From Haemophilus haemolyticus M19501 (GTDB taxonomy: Bacteria > Pseudomonadota > Gammaproteobacteria > Enterobacterales > Pasteurellaceae), in NCBI RefSeq assembly GCF_000222025.1, contig NZ_AFQO01000008.1:1-64000 (forward strand): a stretch of DNA of 64,000 nucleotides, given 5' to 3'. The translations under genes and the position numbers were made by a program. Within the stretch, counting starts at the first letter, position 1. Each line of letters opens with the position of its first letter. Under the pieces are notes generated by a model. The model worked only from the letters and a program-made list of their open reading frames with translations. It was not told the origin of the DNA and ran no database searches. Positions 1 through 9,232 of the stretch are shown one piece after another.

Positions 1-41
1 GTAGTAGTAGAGTGGTCGTGGTGTTTTTTTAGAAGGCTTTA

Positions 42-1481
42 TTAGTATTTATAGATTTCATTATATAAGCCACTCTCAAATTGTACTAATGGGGCTCGTT
101 TGGTTTTGCTTTCCAAATCGCCTGTTGAGTAGCCATTAATAAATTGAACAAAGGCCACTTTTTCCCCTCGAGCGTTTGTCATAAACCCAGCGAGGTTATA
201 AACCCCTTTCAAAGAGCCAGTTTTAGCAATAACATTTTTTACTAATGGCGGGCTAATTAATCCACCTCGCCCACTGATCGTGCCATCTACACCTGCGATG
301 GGGAAAGCTTCCATTAAATGTAATTTATCTTCGTTTTTGGCGATGTATTCTAAAACGGATAGCATCGTTTTAGGTGCTACAAGATTATGGCGAGATAGAC
401 CTGAACCATCGGCTAAAATACTATTACCAAAACGAATTCCCTGTTTTTGTAATATGGATTTAACCGCTAATGTGCCTAATTGAAAGGATGCTGGGCGTTT
501 ATAGTAATTGAATGCCACTGCTCGGAATAATGAATCGGCAATTTGGTTATCCGATTTTTTCATCATTTTTTTCAATAAGTCAGGCAATGGTTTTGATAAA
601 TGTTTCGCTAATAGCTGACCTTGTTGTGGTTTTTGGGGCAGCATGACTTTGCCATTAAACTCAATACCTAATTGTCTTAATTGACGTTGAATAATCGCGG
701 CAGCATAAGCATCCGTATCTTGCACGGCAAAGCTTAAGCCAAAAGGTTTAGATTGACGGGCTAAACATCCTTTTACTTGATAGCGATTATTGTCGTGTAC
801 AACGACATCGAGCTGACAATAAGGTGCTTCATTGCTATCCGCTACATAAACTTGTCCGAACACTTGAATTGGAAATTGTGCAGGCACATTGATTTTTACT
901 GTTTCGCCGGGATTTTGATTCGCATCTAGTTCCGCATAAAAACAGTTGTTATCAATATTCGCAGCGGATGGCGGAGAGTTGAAACACATGGTCAGATCGT
1001 TCCAAATCCAACCTAATCCTCGGTCGTGACTAGAAAAAACAGAGGTATCTAATACTAAATCGCCATTAATTTTTTTGATGCCTTGTTTTTTTAATTCTGC
1101 AAGTAAGGTATAAAGCTGGCCACTGGTAAGATCAGGATCGCCTGTGAAACGCACGATTAAGTGACCCTCTAAATTCCCATTTTGAATTTTTCCATTACTC
1201 AAAAGAGCGGTCTCAAATTGGAATTGATCACCTAATGCAAGTTTAGCGGCAACAGCTGTAAAAACTTTTTGTGTGCTCGCAGGAAGCATAAAGGTTGAGC
1301 CATTATAATCCGCAATAATTTGGTTTTGATTTATATTTTTGGCGATAAAACCTACGCTGGAACCTTCAGGCAATTTTTGTGTTAAATCTGAAACATTAAT
1401 ATTGGCGAAAGTTGGCAGGCTAAAACTTACTGAAAGTAAAAAGGATCCAAGTGCGGTGGAAATTGAAGATAATTTTTTCAT
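42..1481 (-). CDS. dacB: D-alanyl-D-alanine carboxypeptidase/endopeptidase (PBP4)
   Basis: Periplasmic penicillin-binding protein 4, which trims pentapeptide side chains and cleaves peptide cross-links in peptidoglycan. The 479-residue product has a signal peptide of about 26 residues ending in a TFA motif. All three serine-enzyme motifs are present: SxxK (STQK, residues 69-72, nucleophile Ser69), SxN (SDN, 310-312) and KTG (420-422). The large insert between the first two motifs is typical of class C PBP4. The length equals what I recall for the H. influenzae protein. The gene is transcribed away from greA across a 163-base gap. Nothing is recognisable in the 41 bases between its stop and the window edge. 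Confidence 0.96.
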   Translation of the reverse strand: MKKLSSISTALGSFLLSVSFSLPTFANINVSDLTQKLPEGSSVGFIAKNINQNQIIADYNGSTFMLPASTQKVFTAVAAKLALGDQFQFETALLSNGKIQNGNLEGHLIVRFTGDPDLTSGQLYTLLAELKKQGIKKINGDLVLDTSVFSSHDRGLGWIWNDLTMCFNSPPSAANIDNNCFYAELDANQNPGETVKINVPAQFPIQVFGQVYVADSNEAPYCQLDVVVHDNNRYQVKGCLARQSKPFGLSFAVQDTDAYAAAIIQRQLRQLGIEFNGKVMLPQKPQQGQLLAKHLSKPLPDLLKKMMKKSDNQIADSLFRAVAFNYYKRPASFQLGTLAVKSILQKQGIRFGNSILADGSGLSRHNLVAPKTMLSVLEYIAKNEDKLHLMEAFPIAGVDGTISGRGGLISPPLVKNVIAKTGSLKGVYNLAGFMTNARGEKVAFVQFINGYSTGDLESKTKRAPLVQFESGLYNEIYKY

Positions 1482-1644
1482 ATTAGGTTTGTTATGGTTG
1501 CTATTTTTTTTTAGACGAACAATAATAAGCCCCGAATGAAATTGAGTAAATCATTTTCTCATTTCAAGTTTATTTTTAATAATACTGCGGCAAGATTTTA
1601 GGATTTTGCCGTGGTTTTTGTTTTATTTAGTAAAAGGAAAAACA

Positions 1645-2121
1645 ATGCAACAAATTCCAATGACTGTGCGTGGCGCAGAACAATTACGTGAAGAATTGGA
1701 TTTCTTAAAAAATGTACGTCGTCCTGAAATTATTAAAGCGATAGCAGAGGCCCGCGAGCACGGTGATTTAAAAGAAAATGCAGAATATCATGCTGCTCGT
1801 GAGCAACAAGGTTTTTGTGAAGGCCGTATTCAAGAGATTGAAGGTAAACTTGGTAATGCTCAAGTTATTGATGTAACCAAAATGCCAAATAATGGTAAAG
1901 TTATTTTTGGTGCAACAGTTGTGCTTGTAAATACTGATACAGACGAAGAAGTTACTTATCGCATTGTGGGCGATGATGAAGCTGACATTAAATCTGGTTT
2001 GATTTCGGTTAATTCTCCAATTGCGCGAGGTTTAATTGGTAAAGAATTAGATGATACCGTTAATATTACAACGCCAGGCGGTGTCGTTGAGTTTGATATT
2101 ATTGAAGTGAATTATATTTAA
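1645..2121 (+). CDS. greA: Transcription elongation factor GreA
   Basis: Rescues backtracked RNA polymerase by stimulating cleavage of the 3' end of the nascent RNA. The frame is open further upstream, but the ATG at 1645 follows an AAAGGAAA ribosome site and gives the family's usual 158 residues (start MQQIPMTV). The N-terminal coiled coil has its acidic tip near [14 protein letters not shown], where the catalytic Asp and Glu sit, and a C-terminal FKBP-like domain ends at VNYI. The gene stands alone, diverges from dacB, and is closed by a paired-uptake-signal terminator. Confidence 0.97.
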   Translation: MQQIPMTVRGAEQLREELDFLKNVRRPEIIKAIAEAREHGDLKENAEYHAAREQQGFCEGRIQEIEGKLGNAQVIDVTKMPNNGKVIFGATVVLVNTDTDEEVTYRIVGDDEADIKSGLISVNSPIARGLIGKELDDTVNITTPGGVVEFDIIEVNYI

Positions 2122-2126
2122 ATAAA

Positions 2127-2156
2127 AAAAGTGCGGTTGAAAATAACCGCACTTTT
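2127..2156. terminator. Bidirectional terminator made of inverted uptake signals
   Basis: A 12-base inverted repeat (AAAAGTGCGGTT, then AACCGCACTTTT) with a 6-base loop lies between the convergent greA and yhbY. Both arms contain the Haemophilus uptake signal. It is flanked by A and T runs, so it can serve both genes. Confidence 0.9.
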
Positions 2157-2160
2157 GTTG

Positions 2161-2460
2161 TTATTTGCGTGGAAGCTGAATTTTTGCTTCTTCGCTTGGG
2201 CGATAAAGCACCAAAATATGCCCGATAGTTTGTACTTGTGCTGCTTTAGTTTCACGCACAATCGCATCGATAATAAGTTGTTTGGTTTCGCGATCGGCAC
2301 CAGCAACTTTTACTTTAATGAGTTCGTGATGATTAAGTGCATTTTCAATTTCAGCAAGTACGCCTTCGGTTAAGCCATTTCCACCAAGCATAACGACTGG
2401 GTTAAGATGGTGCGCAAGACCTTTTAAAAATTGTTTTTGTTTGGTTGATAAGGTTGTCAT
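2161..2460 (-). CDS. yhbY: YhbY-type CRM-domain RNA-binding protein
   Basis: A 99-residue single CRM (chloroplast RNA splicing and ribosome maturation) domain protein that associates with pre-50S ribosomes. The visible signature is the GxxG-type loop VMLGGNGLTEG near residues 22-32, in the KH-like fold. It is convergent with greA and divergent from rlmE. The yhbY/rlmE/ftsH order also occurs in E. coli, which supports the assignment and a role in ribosome assembly. Confidence 0.94.
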   Translation of the reverse strand: MTTLSTKQKQFLKGLAHHLNPVVMLGGNGLTEGVLAEIENALNHHELIKVKVAGADRETKQLIIDAIVRETKAAQVQTIGHILVLYRPSEEAKIQLPRK

Positions 2461-2586
2461 AAGGATTCCTAATTAAAAAGAGCGGTTGATTTTCTCAATG
2501 TTTTTCACTGATTTCAATCTGCCTTGGCTTGAATTCGGCAGATTGTAACCAAATATAAGCAAAACTACTACCAAAAATAGAAGATT

Positions 2587-3219
2587 ATGGGAAAGAAAAA
2601 ACGTTCAGCGAGTTCTTCTCGCTGGCTAAATGAACATTTTAGTGATCAATTTGTGCAAAAAGCGCATAAGCAAAAGTTACGTTCACGCGCTTATTTTAAG
2701 ATTGATGAAATTCAGCAAACGGATAAATTATTTAAACAAGGAATGACAGTGGTCGATCTTGGCGCTACACCTGGCGGCTGGTCACAATATGTGGTGGGGC
2801 AAATCGGTGGTAAAGGTCGAGTGATTGCTTGTGATATTTTAGAAATGGATCCCATTGTCGGTGTTGATTTTCTGCAAGGCGATTTCCGTGATGAAAATGT
2901 TTTGAATGCTTTATTAGCGCGCGTAGGCGAAGATAAAGTTGATGTTGTGATGTCTGATATGGCACCAAATTTTAGTGGAATGCCATCAGTGGATATTCCA
3001 CGCGCAATGTATTTGGTCGAGCTTGCTTTAGATATGTGTAAACAGGTCTTGGACAACCAAAGGAAGCTTTTGTTGTTAAAGTTTTCCAAGGTGAAGGCTT
3101 TGATGAATATTTAAGAGAAATTCGTTCTTTTATTTAATGTGGTGAAAGTGCGTAAGCCTGAAGCATCACGCGGACGTTCTCGTGAAGTATATATTGTGGC
3201 GACAGGCTATAAAGGCTAA
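2587..3219 (+). pseudogene. rlmE: 23S rRNA 2'-O-methyltransferase RlmE (FtsJ/RrmJ), frame-disrupted as sequenced
   Basis: SAM-dependent methyltransferase for U2552 of 23S rRNA. The first about 155 residues are normal, with the SAM site [10 protein letters not shown] and the acidic loop VMSDMAPN. From about 3050 the frame is lost and a stop appears at 3112. Three net single-base insertions (near 3051-3055, 3067-3071 and 3126-3131) explain this. Removing them restores the expected tail, including the catalytic Lys of FVVKVF and Glu of REVYIV, and the full span is then divisible by three. The true product would be about 209 residues. I suspect sequencing error rather than a real null allele. ftsH follows 80 bases downstream. 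Confidence 0.85.
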
Positions 3220-3299
3220 TTGCTTTGATAGCTTTTCATCGCTAATGATGTGTAGTATCTTGTAAAAAATTTTTTAACTTAGGAAAGGTAGGTTAGACT

Positions 3300-5216
3300 T
3301 TGAACGATATGGTCAAAAATCTGGTGCTTTGGGTGGTAGTAGCGGTCATTATGATGACAGCATACCAAAGTTTTAATTCCTCTTCGGTAGATAATTCTAC
3401 TGATTATACAACCTTTGTTTACGATGTAAGCAATGGTCAAGTGACGGAAGCGCGTTTTGATGCCAATGAAATTACGGTAACGAAAACGGATGGTTCTAAA
3501 TATTCAACCGTAATGCCGCCACTTGAAGACAAAAAATTGCTTGATGATTTGTTAAGCAAAAAAGTCAAAGTGGAAGGCACGCCATTTGAAAAACGTGGTT
3601 TCTTGTCCCAAATTTTAATTTCTTGGTTCCCAATGTTATTCCTTGTTGGCGTATGGGTATTCTTTATGCGTCAAATGCAAGGTGGTGGCGGCAAAGCAAT
3701 GAGCTTTGGTAAAAGCCGCGCCAAAATTCTGAATCAAGATCAGATTAAGGTGACTTTTGCAGATGTTGCTGGTTGCGATGAAGCAAAAGAAGAAGTGGGC
3801 GAAATCGTTGATTTCTTGCGTGATCCTAATAAATTCCAAAACTTGGGTGGTAAAATTCCAAAAGGTATTCTGATGGTTGGTCCTCCAGGTACTGGTAAAA
3901 CCTTACTTGCTCGTGCGATTGCAGGGGAGGCAAAAGTTCCATTCTTCACTATTTCTGGTTCTGATTTCGTAGAAATGTTTGTGGGTGTTGGTGCATCACG
4001 TGTACGTGATATGTTTGAACAGGCTAAGAAAAATGCACCCTGCTTAATCTTCATTGATGAAATCGATGCAGTGGGTCGCCAACGTGGTGCGGGCTTAGGT
4101 GGTGGACATGATGAACGTGAACAAACCTTAAACCAAATGCTAGTTGAAATGGATGGATTTAGTGGTAATGACGGCGTAATTGTTATTGCAGCAACTAACC
4201 GCCCAGATGTGCTTGACCCAGCTTTAACTCGTCCAGGCCGTTTTGACCGACAAGTGGTTGTTGGTCTGCCAGATGTGAAAGGTCGTGAGCAAATCTTAAA
4301 AGTGCATATGCGTAAAGTGCCTGTTGCGCAAGATGTTGATGCAATGACATTAGCGCGTGGTACGCCGGGCTATTCTGGTGCAGATTTAGCAAACTTAGTG
4401 AATGAGGCTGCTTTATTTGCTGCTCGAGTGAATAAACGCATGGTCACCATGCTTGAGTTCGAAAAAGCAAAAGACAAAATCAATATGGGGCCAGAGCGTC
4501 GCACAATGATTATGACGGATAAGCAAAAGGAATCAACCGCTTATCACGAAGCAGGTCACGCCATTGTGGGGTATTTAGTTCCTGAGCATGATCCTGTACA
4601 CAAAGTGACTATTATTCCTCGTGGTCGCGCGTTGGGTGTGACATTCTTCTTACCTGAAGGTGATCAAATTAGCATTAGCCAAAAACAATTAGAAAGTAAG
4701 CTTTCTACCTTGTATGCAGGGCGTTTAGCAGAAGATTTGATTTACGGTGAAGAAAATATCTCAACGGGTGCATCAAATGATATTAAAGTAGCGACTAATA
4801 TCGCGCGTAATATGGTGACGCAATGGGGATTCTCTGACAAATTAGGTCCGATTCTTTATACGGAAGATGAGGGCGAGGTTTTCTTAGGTCGTTCAATGGC
4901 GAAAGCAAAACATATGTCGGATGAAACTGCTCATGCAATTGATGAAGAAGTGCGTGCAATTGTAAATCGTAACTATGCGAGAGCAAGACAGATTTTGACT
5001 GATAATATGGATATTCTTCATGCGATGAAAGATGCATTAGTCAAATATGAAACCATTGAAGAAGAACAAATCAAACAATTGATGAATCGCGAACCCGTCA
5101 CACCGCCATCAGGTTGGGAAGAGCCGAAAACTCAACAGGCTGCTTATGCAAATTCAACAACGAATGATACAAAGCCTGAAAGTGCGGTAGAAAATACCGA
5201 CGATTTTAATGTTTAA
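3300..5216 (+). CDS. ftsH: ATP-dependent zinc metalloprotease FtsH
   Basis: Membrane-anchored AAA+ protease that degrades misfolded membrane proteins and regulatory proteins. Two N-terminal membrane segments (about residues 5-21 and 104-122) flank a short periplasmic domain. The Walker A motif GPPGTGKT is at 194-201, Walker B FIDEID at 251-256, and the zinc motif HEAGH at 416-420. The start is either TTG at 3300 or ATG at 3309. E. coli FtsH shows the same ambiguity with a start codon just before MAKN. It follows rlmE as in E. coli and is closed by a UUCG-loop terminator. In strain Rd I recall ftsH-folP-glmM being duplicated; only one copy is visible here. Confidence 0.97.
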   Translation: MNDMVKNLVLWVVVAVIMMTAYQSFNSSSVDNSTDYTTFVYDVSNGQVTEARFDANEITVTKTDGSKYSTVMPPLEDKKLLDDLLSKKVKVEGTPFEKRGFLSQILISWFPMLFLVGVWVFFMRQMQGGGGKAMSFGKSRAKILNQDQIKVTFADVAGCDEAKEEVGEIVDFLRDPNKFQNLGGKIPKGILMVGPPGTGKTLLARAIAGEAKVPFFTISGSDFVEMFVGVGASRVRDMFEQAKKNAPCLIFIDEIDAVGRQRGAGLGGGHDEREQTLNQMLVEMDGFSGNDGVIVIAATNRPDVLDPALTRPGRFDRQVVVGLPDVKGREQILKVHMRKVPVAQDVDAMTLARGTPGYSGADLANLVNEAALFAARVNKRMVTMLEFEKAKDKINMGPERRTMIMTDKQKESTAYHEAGHAIVGYLVPEHDPVHKVTIIPRGRALGVTFFLPEGDQISISQKQLESKLSTLYAGRLAEDLIYGEENISTGASNDIKVATNIARNMVTQWGFSDKLGPILYTEDEGEVFLGRSMAKAKHMSDETAHAIDEEVRAIVNRNYARARQILTDNMDILHAMKDALVKYETIEEEQIKQLMNREPVTPPSGWEEPKTQQAAYANSTTNDTKPESAVENTDDFNV

Positions 5217-5221
5217 CTTAT

Positions 5222-5252
5222 CAAAGCCTTTCTTCGGAAAGGCTTTATTTTT
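5222..5252 (+). terminator. Rho-independent terminator after ftsH
   Basis: AAAGCCTTTC and GAAAGGCTTT form a 10-bp stem around a TTCG tetraloop, followed by a T-rich run. It separates ftsH from folP, so folP probably uses its own promoter. Confidence 0.9.
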
Positions 5253-5284
5253 TCCTAATGATTTTTTTCTTGGATGTATTTCGC

Positions 5285-5290
5285 TATAAT
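5285..5290 (+). promoter_or_regulatory. Candidate -10 box for folP-glmM
   Basis: A perfect TATAAT hexamer sits 38 bases before the folP ATG and just after the ftsH terminator. No good -35 hexamer is visible at the right spacing; the region is T-rich. Confidence 0.5.
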
Positions 5291-5327
5291 TGCCCACCAA
5301 AATCACTCTAAAAACTAACCGCACTTT

Positions 5328-6170
5328 ATGAAACTTTACGCGAATAATAAATGTCTTGATTTAAGCGTTCCTAAGATTATGGGAATCCTTAATTTTACGC
5401 CTGATTCTTTTTCTGATAGAGGACAGTTTTTTAGCTTGGATAAAGCGCTTTTTCAAGTTGAAAAAATGTTGGAAGAAGGAGCGACAATTATTGATATTGG
5501 TGGTGAATCTACGCGTCCGTCATTCCTTTATAATGATGCGGATGAAGTCTCTGAACAAGAAGAATTGCATCGTGTTGTGCCAGTAGTGGAGGCGGTGCGA
5601 AGCCGTTTTGATTGCTGGATTTCTGTCGATTCTTCAAAAGCAGTTGTGATGCGTGAAGCAGCAAGTGTTGGAATGGATTTGATTAATGATATTCGTGCTT
5701 TGCAAGAGCCAAATGCGTTAGAAACCGCAGTAAAACTAGCTTTACCTGTTTGTATCATGCATATGCAAGGGCAACCTAGAACGATGCAGGCAAATCCTCA
5801 TTATGAGAATGTCGTACAAGATGTATTCGCTTTTTTACAGAAACGTACTAATGAATGTCTTTCTGCTGGTGTTAAAAAAGAAAACTTAATTTGGGACATG
5901 GGATTTTGTTTTGGTAAGTCTGTACAGCATAATTATCAATTATTACAAAATCTGAATGAATTTTGTCATAGTGGATATCCTGTGTTAGCGGGATTATCTC
6001 GCAAATCAATGATTGGTGCGGTGCTTGATAAACCCGTCGATCAGAGAGTGATAGGCAGTGCGGCAGGCACGCTTATTGCAGCGCAAAAAGGTGCAAAAAT
6101 TTTACGCGTACATGATGTTGCTGCAACATCAGATATGCTCAAAGTTTGGCAGGCAACAGAAAATGCCTGA
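5328..6170 (+). CDS. folP: Dihydropteroate synthase
   Basis: Joins p-aminobenzoate to the pterin pyrophosphate in folate synthesis, and is the sulfonamide target. The 280-residue TIM barrel shows the family signatures IMGILNFTPDSFSD near residue 17, GGESTRP near 60 and the sulfonamide-site loop SRKSM near 225. The ATG at 5328 is forced: an in-frame stop lies 12 bases upstream and the N-terminus aligns with E. coli FolP. The bases where a Shine-Dalgarno site should be are instead an uptake signal (ACCGCACTTT), so initiation is probably weak or atypical. glmM follows after 37 bases, as in E. coli. Confidence 0.96.
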   Translation: MKLYANNKCLDLSVPKIMGILNFTPDSFSDRGQFFSLDKALFQVEKMLEEGATIIDIGGESTRPSFLYNDADEVSEQEELHRVVPVVEAVRSRFDCWISVDSSKAVVMREAASVGMDLINDIRALQEPNALETAVKLALPVCIMHMQGQPRTMQANPHYENVVQDVFAFLQKRTNECLSAGVKKENLIWDMGFCFGKSVQHNYQLLQNLNEFCHSGYPVLAGLSRKSMIGAVLDKPVDQRVIGSAAGTLIAAQKGAKILRVHDVAATSDMLKVWQATENA

Positions 6171-6207
6171 TGATTTTATAACGATAAAAAATTAAAGGAA
6201 TTGTGTT

Positions 6208-7542
6208 ATGGTAAATCGTAAATATTTTGGAACAGATGGTGTGCGTGGAAAAGTGGGTACTTATCCAATTACACCAGATTTCGCATTAAAATTAGGTTGG
6301 GCTGCAGGAAAAGTATTAGCTTCTCAAGGTTCTAAAATGGTTTTAATCGGTAAAGATACTCGCATTTCTGGATATATGTTGGAATCAGCCCTTGAAGCAG
6401 GTTTGGCTGCTGCGGGGTTATCTGCTGCATTTACCGGCCCTATGCCTACACCCGCTATTGCTTATTTAACCAGAACTTTCCGTGCTGAAGCGGGTATTGT
6501 GATCTCGGCCTCTCATAATCCTTATTATGATAATGGCATTAAATTCTTTTCAGCAAAAGGGACTAAATTACCTGATGAAATTGAAGAAGCCATTGAAGCG
6601 ATGTTAGAGCAACCGATGGATTGTGTGGAATCTGCAGAATTAGGTAAAGCAAGTCGTATTAATGATGCAGCCGGACGCTACATTGAGTTTTGTAAAGGCA
6701 CATTCCCAGCTCACTTAGGCCTAGAAGGTTATAAGATCGTGGTAGATTGTGCAAATGGTGCGACCTATCATATTGCGCCTAACGTGTTGAGAGAGCTTGG
6801 TGCGGAAGTCATTGAAATTGGTACAGATCCAAATGGTTTGAACATTAATGAAAAATGTGGCGCAACGGATGTGACAGCATTGCAAGCGAAAGTAGTTGAA
6901 ATGAAAGCTGACGTTGGCTTAGCTTATGATGGCGATGGTGACCGCATTATGATGGTCGATCATTTAGGAAATAAAGTTGATGGCGACCAAATTCTCTTTA
7001 TTATTGCACGTGAAGCATTGCGCTCAGGCCAATTAAAAGGCGGTGTCGTTGGCACATTAATGAGTAATATGAGCTTAGAGATTGCGTTGAAAATGCTTGG
7101 CGTTCCTTTCTTACGTGCAAATGTGGGCGACCGTTATGTATTGGAAAAAATGGTTGAAAACGATTGGACGCTTGGTGGTGAGAATTCTGGACATATTATC
7201 ATTGCGGATAAGAATACAACGGGTGACGGCATTGTTGCGTCATTGGCTGTATTGGCGGCGATGGCACAGCATAAATTATCATTAAATGAATTAGCGAGTG
7301 CGGTTAAATTATTCCCACAAGTGTTAATCAATGTACGTTTTGCGGGTGGGGATAATCCACTTGAAAGTGACGCTGTAAAATCTGTTGCCGCAGACGTTAA
7401 AAAACGTTTAGAAGGCAAAGGTCGTATTTTATTGCGTAAATCGGGTACGGAACCACTTATTCGAGTTATGGTGGAATGCCAAGACGCTACACTTGCACAA
7501 CAATGTGCAGAAGAAATTGCAGAAGCAGTTAAATCTCATTAA
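6208..7542 (+). CDS. glmM: Phosphoglucosamine mutase
   Basis: Converts glucosamine-6-phosphate to glucosamine-1-phosphate for UDP-GlcNAc, and so for peptidoglycan and lipooligosaccharide. The 444-residue protein carries the phosphoserine loop [11 protein letters not shown] with catalytic Ser102, the metal-binding loop DGDGDR, the sugar-binding GGENSGH motif and the C-terminal phosphate loop RKSGTEP. It has a good ribosome site (AAAGGAA) and is probably co-transcribed with folP. Confidence 0.97.
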   Translation: MVNRKYFGTDGVRGKVGTYPITPDFALKLGWAAGKVLASQGSKMVLIGKDTRISGYMLESALEAGLAAAGLSAAFTGPMPTPAIAYLTRTFRAEAGIVISASHNPYYDNGIKFFSAKGTKLPDEIEEAIEAMLEQPMDCVESAELGKASRINDAAGRYIEFCKGTFPAHLGLEGYKIVVDCANGATYHIAPNVLRELGAEVIEIGTDPNGLNINEKCGATDVTALQAKVVEMKADVGLAYDGDGDRIMMVDHLGNKVDGDQILFIIAREALRSGQLKGGVVGTLMSNMSLEIALKMLGVPFLRANVGDRYVLEKMVENDWTLGGENSGHIIIADKNTTGDGIVASLAVLAAMAQHKLSLNELASAVKLFPQVLINVRFAGGDNPLESDAVKSVAADVKKRLEGKGRILLRKSGTEPLIRVMVECQDATLAQQCAEEIAEAVKSH

Positions 7543-7548
7543 TTTTTT

Positions 7549-7572
7549 AACCGCACTTTATTTAGTGCGGTT
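7549..7572 (+). terminator. Paired-uptake-signal terminator after glmM
   Basis: AACCGCACT and AGTGCGGTT form a 9-bp stem with a 6-base loop, followed by TTATTTTT. It ends the folP-glmM unit. Confidence 0.85.
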
Positions 7573-7600
7573 TATTTTTATCAAATACTTAGGAAAGCAA

Positions 7601-8098
7601 ATGAATATTTTTATTATGCGTCATGGCGAGGCTGAAGTAATGGCTAATAGTGATAAAGCTCGTCGCTTAACTGCCTATGGTATTAAGCAAGCTTTTTTTC
7701 AAGGAGAATGGTTAAAACAGCATTTAAGTACGCTAGTAATTAATTCACTAGACCGTATTTTAGTGAGTCCTTATGTCAGAGCTCAAGAAACCTTTCATCA
7801 AGTTAATCAAGCGTTTGATTTTGAATTAGAAAATAAACTTGAAACTTGGGAGGGTATAACTCCTTATGGCCATGCGCATTCAGTCATTGATTATTTAGAA
7901 GTGCTGAAACATGATGGGGTTAAATCTGTATTGATTATTTCTCATTTACCTTTAGTTGGAGAAATCGTTGCTGAACTGTATGGAAAACGAAATCCAATAC
8001 CATTTTATCCTGCAACCATTGCTCAATTATTATGGGATGGTAATAAATCAGAAATATTGATGCATCAAGCATCTAAAGAAATTCATAAGATTGATTAA
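7601..8098 (+). CDS. sixA: SixA-type phosphohistidine phosphatase
   Basis: Small histidine phosphatase of about 165 residues, expected to dephosphorylate phosphohistidine on signalling or PTS proteins. The phosphatase signature RHG with His8 lies at residues 7-9 and the second catalytic His is in ISHLPLVGE. The frame is open further upstream, but the ATG at 7601 follows AGGAAAG and gives the normal N-terminus MNIFIMRHGEA. It lies directly after the glmM terminator. The partner substrate cannot be told from the sequence. Confidence 0.93.
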   Translation: MNIFIMRHGEAEVMANSDKARRLTAYGIKQAFFQGEWLKQHLSTLVINSLDRILVSPYVRAQETFHQVNQAFDFELENKLETWEGITPYGHAHSVIDYLEVLKHDGVKSVLIISHLPLVGEIVAELYGKRNPIPFYPATIAQLLWDGNKSEILMHQASKEIHKID

Positions 8099-8231
8099 AT
8101 CTAAAACATATATTCATATACATTTCTTTACAAAAAATAAAATTTTTCTATGGAACTTTTTTAAAATATATTTAATATCAATGTGTTAATGCTCTTTTTT
8201 ACACTTATTTATTTATCAGAAATGTAAATTT

Positions 8232-8260
8232 TTGTATTAGCTATTTTCTTTTAATAAAAC
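8232..8260 (+). promoter_or_regulatory. Weak candidate promoter for the repeat lipoprotein gene
   Basis: TTGTAT and TAAAAC are separated by 17 bases, about 70 bases before the ATG at 8331. The rest of the 232-base AT-rich gap (8099-8330) shows nothing else I can name. Confidence 0.3.
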
Positions 8261-8330
8261 TTCCGTAAACTACGCCACATCAAAGCAATAGGGCTTTGCC
8301 GTAATCAAGATTTATTCTATGGAGAAAATT

Positions 8331-8786
8331 ATGAAAAAATTAACACTAGCATTAGTTTTAGGTTCAGCTTTAGCGGTAACTGGTTGTTTCGATAAAGAAG
8401 AAGCTGCACAAAAAGTTGACGCAGCTAAACAAGCGGCAACATCAATGGTTTCTGAAGCAAAAGACGCAGCAACTAATGCTGTTGCTGATGTTAAAGATGC
8501 GGCTAAACAAGCTTCAACTGAAGTGAAAAACACTGCAGTAGAGAAAACTGCTGAAGTTAAAGATGCAGCAATGGCTCAAGTTGAACAAGTAAAAGATGCT
8601 GCTGCAGCTAAAGTTAGCGAAATGAAAGATGCTGCAACCTCTAAAATTGATGCAATGAAAGATGCTGCATCATCAAAAATGGATGCGATGAAAGACGCTG
8701 CGACTTCTAAAATGACTGAAGTTAAAGAAGCCGTTTCTGAAAAAGCAACTCAAGCAGCTGATGCCGTAAAAGAAGCTGCAAAATAA
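8331..8786 (+). CDS. Lipoprotein built of 11-residue Ala/Lys repeats (LEA-like)
   Basis: Function unknown. The 151-residue product starts with a lipoprotein signal (lipobox VTGC, lipidated Cys near residue 19). The ATG at 8331 follows GGAGAAAA; an ATG 12 bases upstream lacks a ribosome site. The mature part is almost entirely Ala, Lys, Glu, Asp, Ser, Thr, Met and Val in 11-residue units of the form (M)KDAAxSKxxA. The DNA shows 33-base periodicity, clearest at about 8620-8720. Such 11-mers form long amphipathic helices, as in LEA and apolipoprotein-like proteins. It should be a lipid-anchored extended helix, possibly an envelope spacer or stress protein. I recall a conserved hypothetical protein of this kind in H. 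influenzae. Confidence 0.88.
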   Translation: MKKLTLALVLGSALAVTGCFDKEEAAQKVDAAKQAATSMVSEAKDAATNAVADVKDAAKQASTEVKNTAVEKTAEVKDAAMAQVEQVKDAAAAKVSEMKDAATSKIDAMKDAASSKMDAMKDAATSKMTEVKEAVSEKATQAADAVKEAAK

Positions 8787-8811
8787 TGCTTTAAGCAATT
8801 TAATAAATGGT

Positions 8812-8850
8812 AAAATCCCTGTTAAAGAAATTTAATAGGGATTTTTTATT
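8812..8850 (+). terminator. Terminator after the repeat lipoprotein
   Basis: AAATCCCT and AGGGATTT pair around a loop of about 16 bases, followed by a T run. It separates the lipoprotein from the next gene. Confidence 0.7.
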
Positions 8851-8864
8851 TAGGAAAACAAAAT

Positions 8865-9131
8865 ATGTTATGTGCAATTTATAAAAGTAAAAAGAAACCG
8901 GGAAGCTATCTGTATATCGCAAAAAGAGAGGATTTTTCTCAAGTGCCAGAAGTGTTACTGAGCCACTTTGGAAAACCAGAATTAGTCATGATGTTTAATT
9001 TACTTGGGAGCAAACCGCTACATAATGTAGATAGTAATGAGGTATTGGAAAAAATTAAACAACAAGGATTTTATTTGCAAATACCAAAACAAGATGATGG
9101 TTTATTTAATAGCTTGAGTGAGATCAAATAA
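8865..9131 (+). CDS. YcgL-domain protein
   Basis: An 88-residue protein with the YcgL fold typical of gammaproteobacteria: N-terminal [11 protein letters not shown], then [15 protein letters not shown] and the [17 protein letters not shown] segment. The family has a solved structure, but its molecular role is not firmly known to me. The ribosome site TAGGAAAA precedes the ATG. It has its own upstream terminator and a gap of about 100 bases to bioD, so it may be a single-gene unit or the first gene with bioD. Confidence 0.88.
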   Translation: MLCAIYKSKKKPGSYLYIAKREDFSQVPEVLLSHFGKPELVMMFNLLGSKPLHNVDSNEVLEKIKQQGFYLQIPKQDDGLFNSLSEIK

Positions 9132-9232
9132 ATTGTTTATTTTTGATACGAAAAAGAGAAAATTTGCGTTATCTCAAATTTTTAAAGGAAAAATTCTTTT
9201 AAAATCCACCGCACTTTTTAAAGGAGATAAAA

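Noticed and set aside
1-41. GTAGTAGTAG at the window start as a trinucleotide repeat
   Set aside because: Only about three units, cut by the window edge and outside a gene; too short to interpret.
8460-8780. 33-base repeats in the lipoprotein gene as an intergenic repeat or CRISPR
   Set aside because: They are in frame, degenerate at third positions and translate to 11-residue protein repeats.
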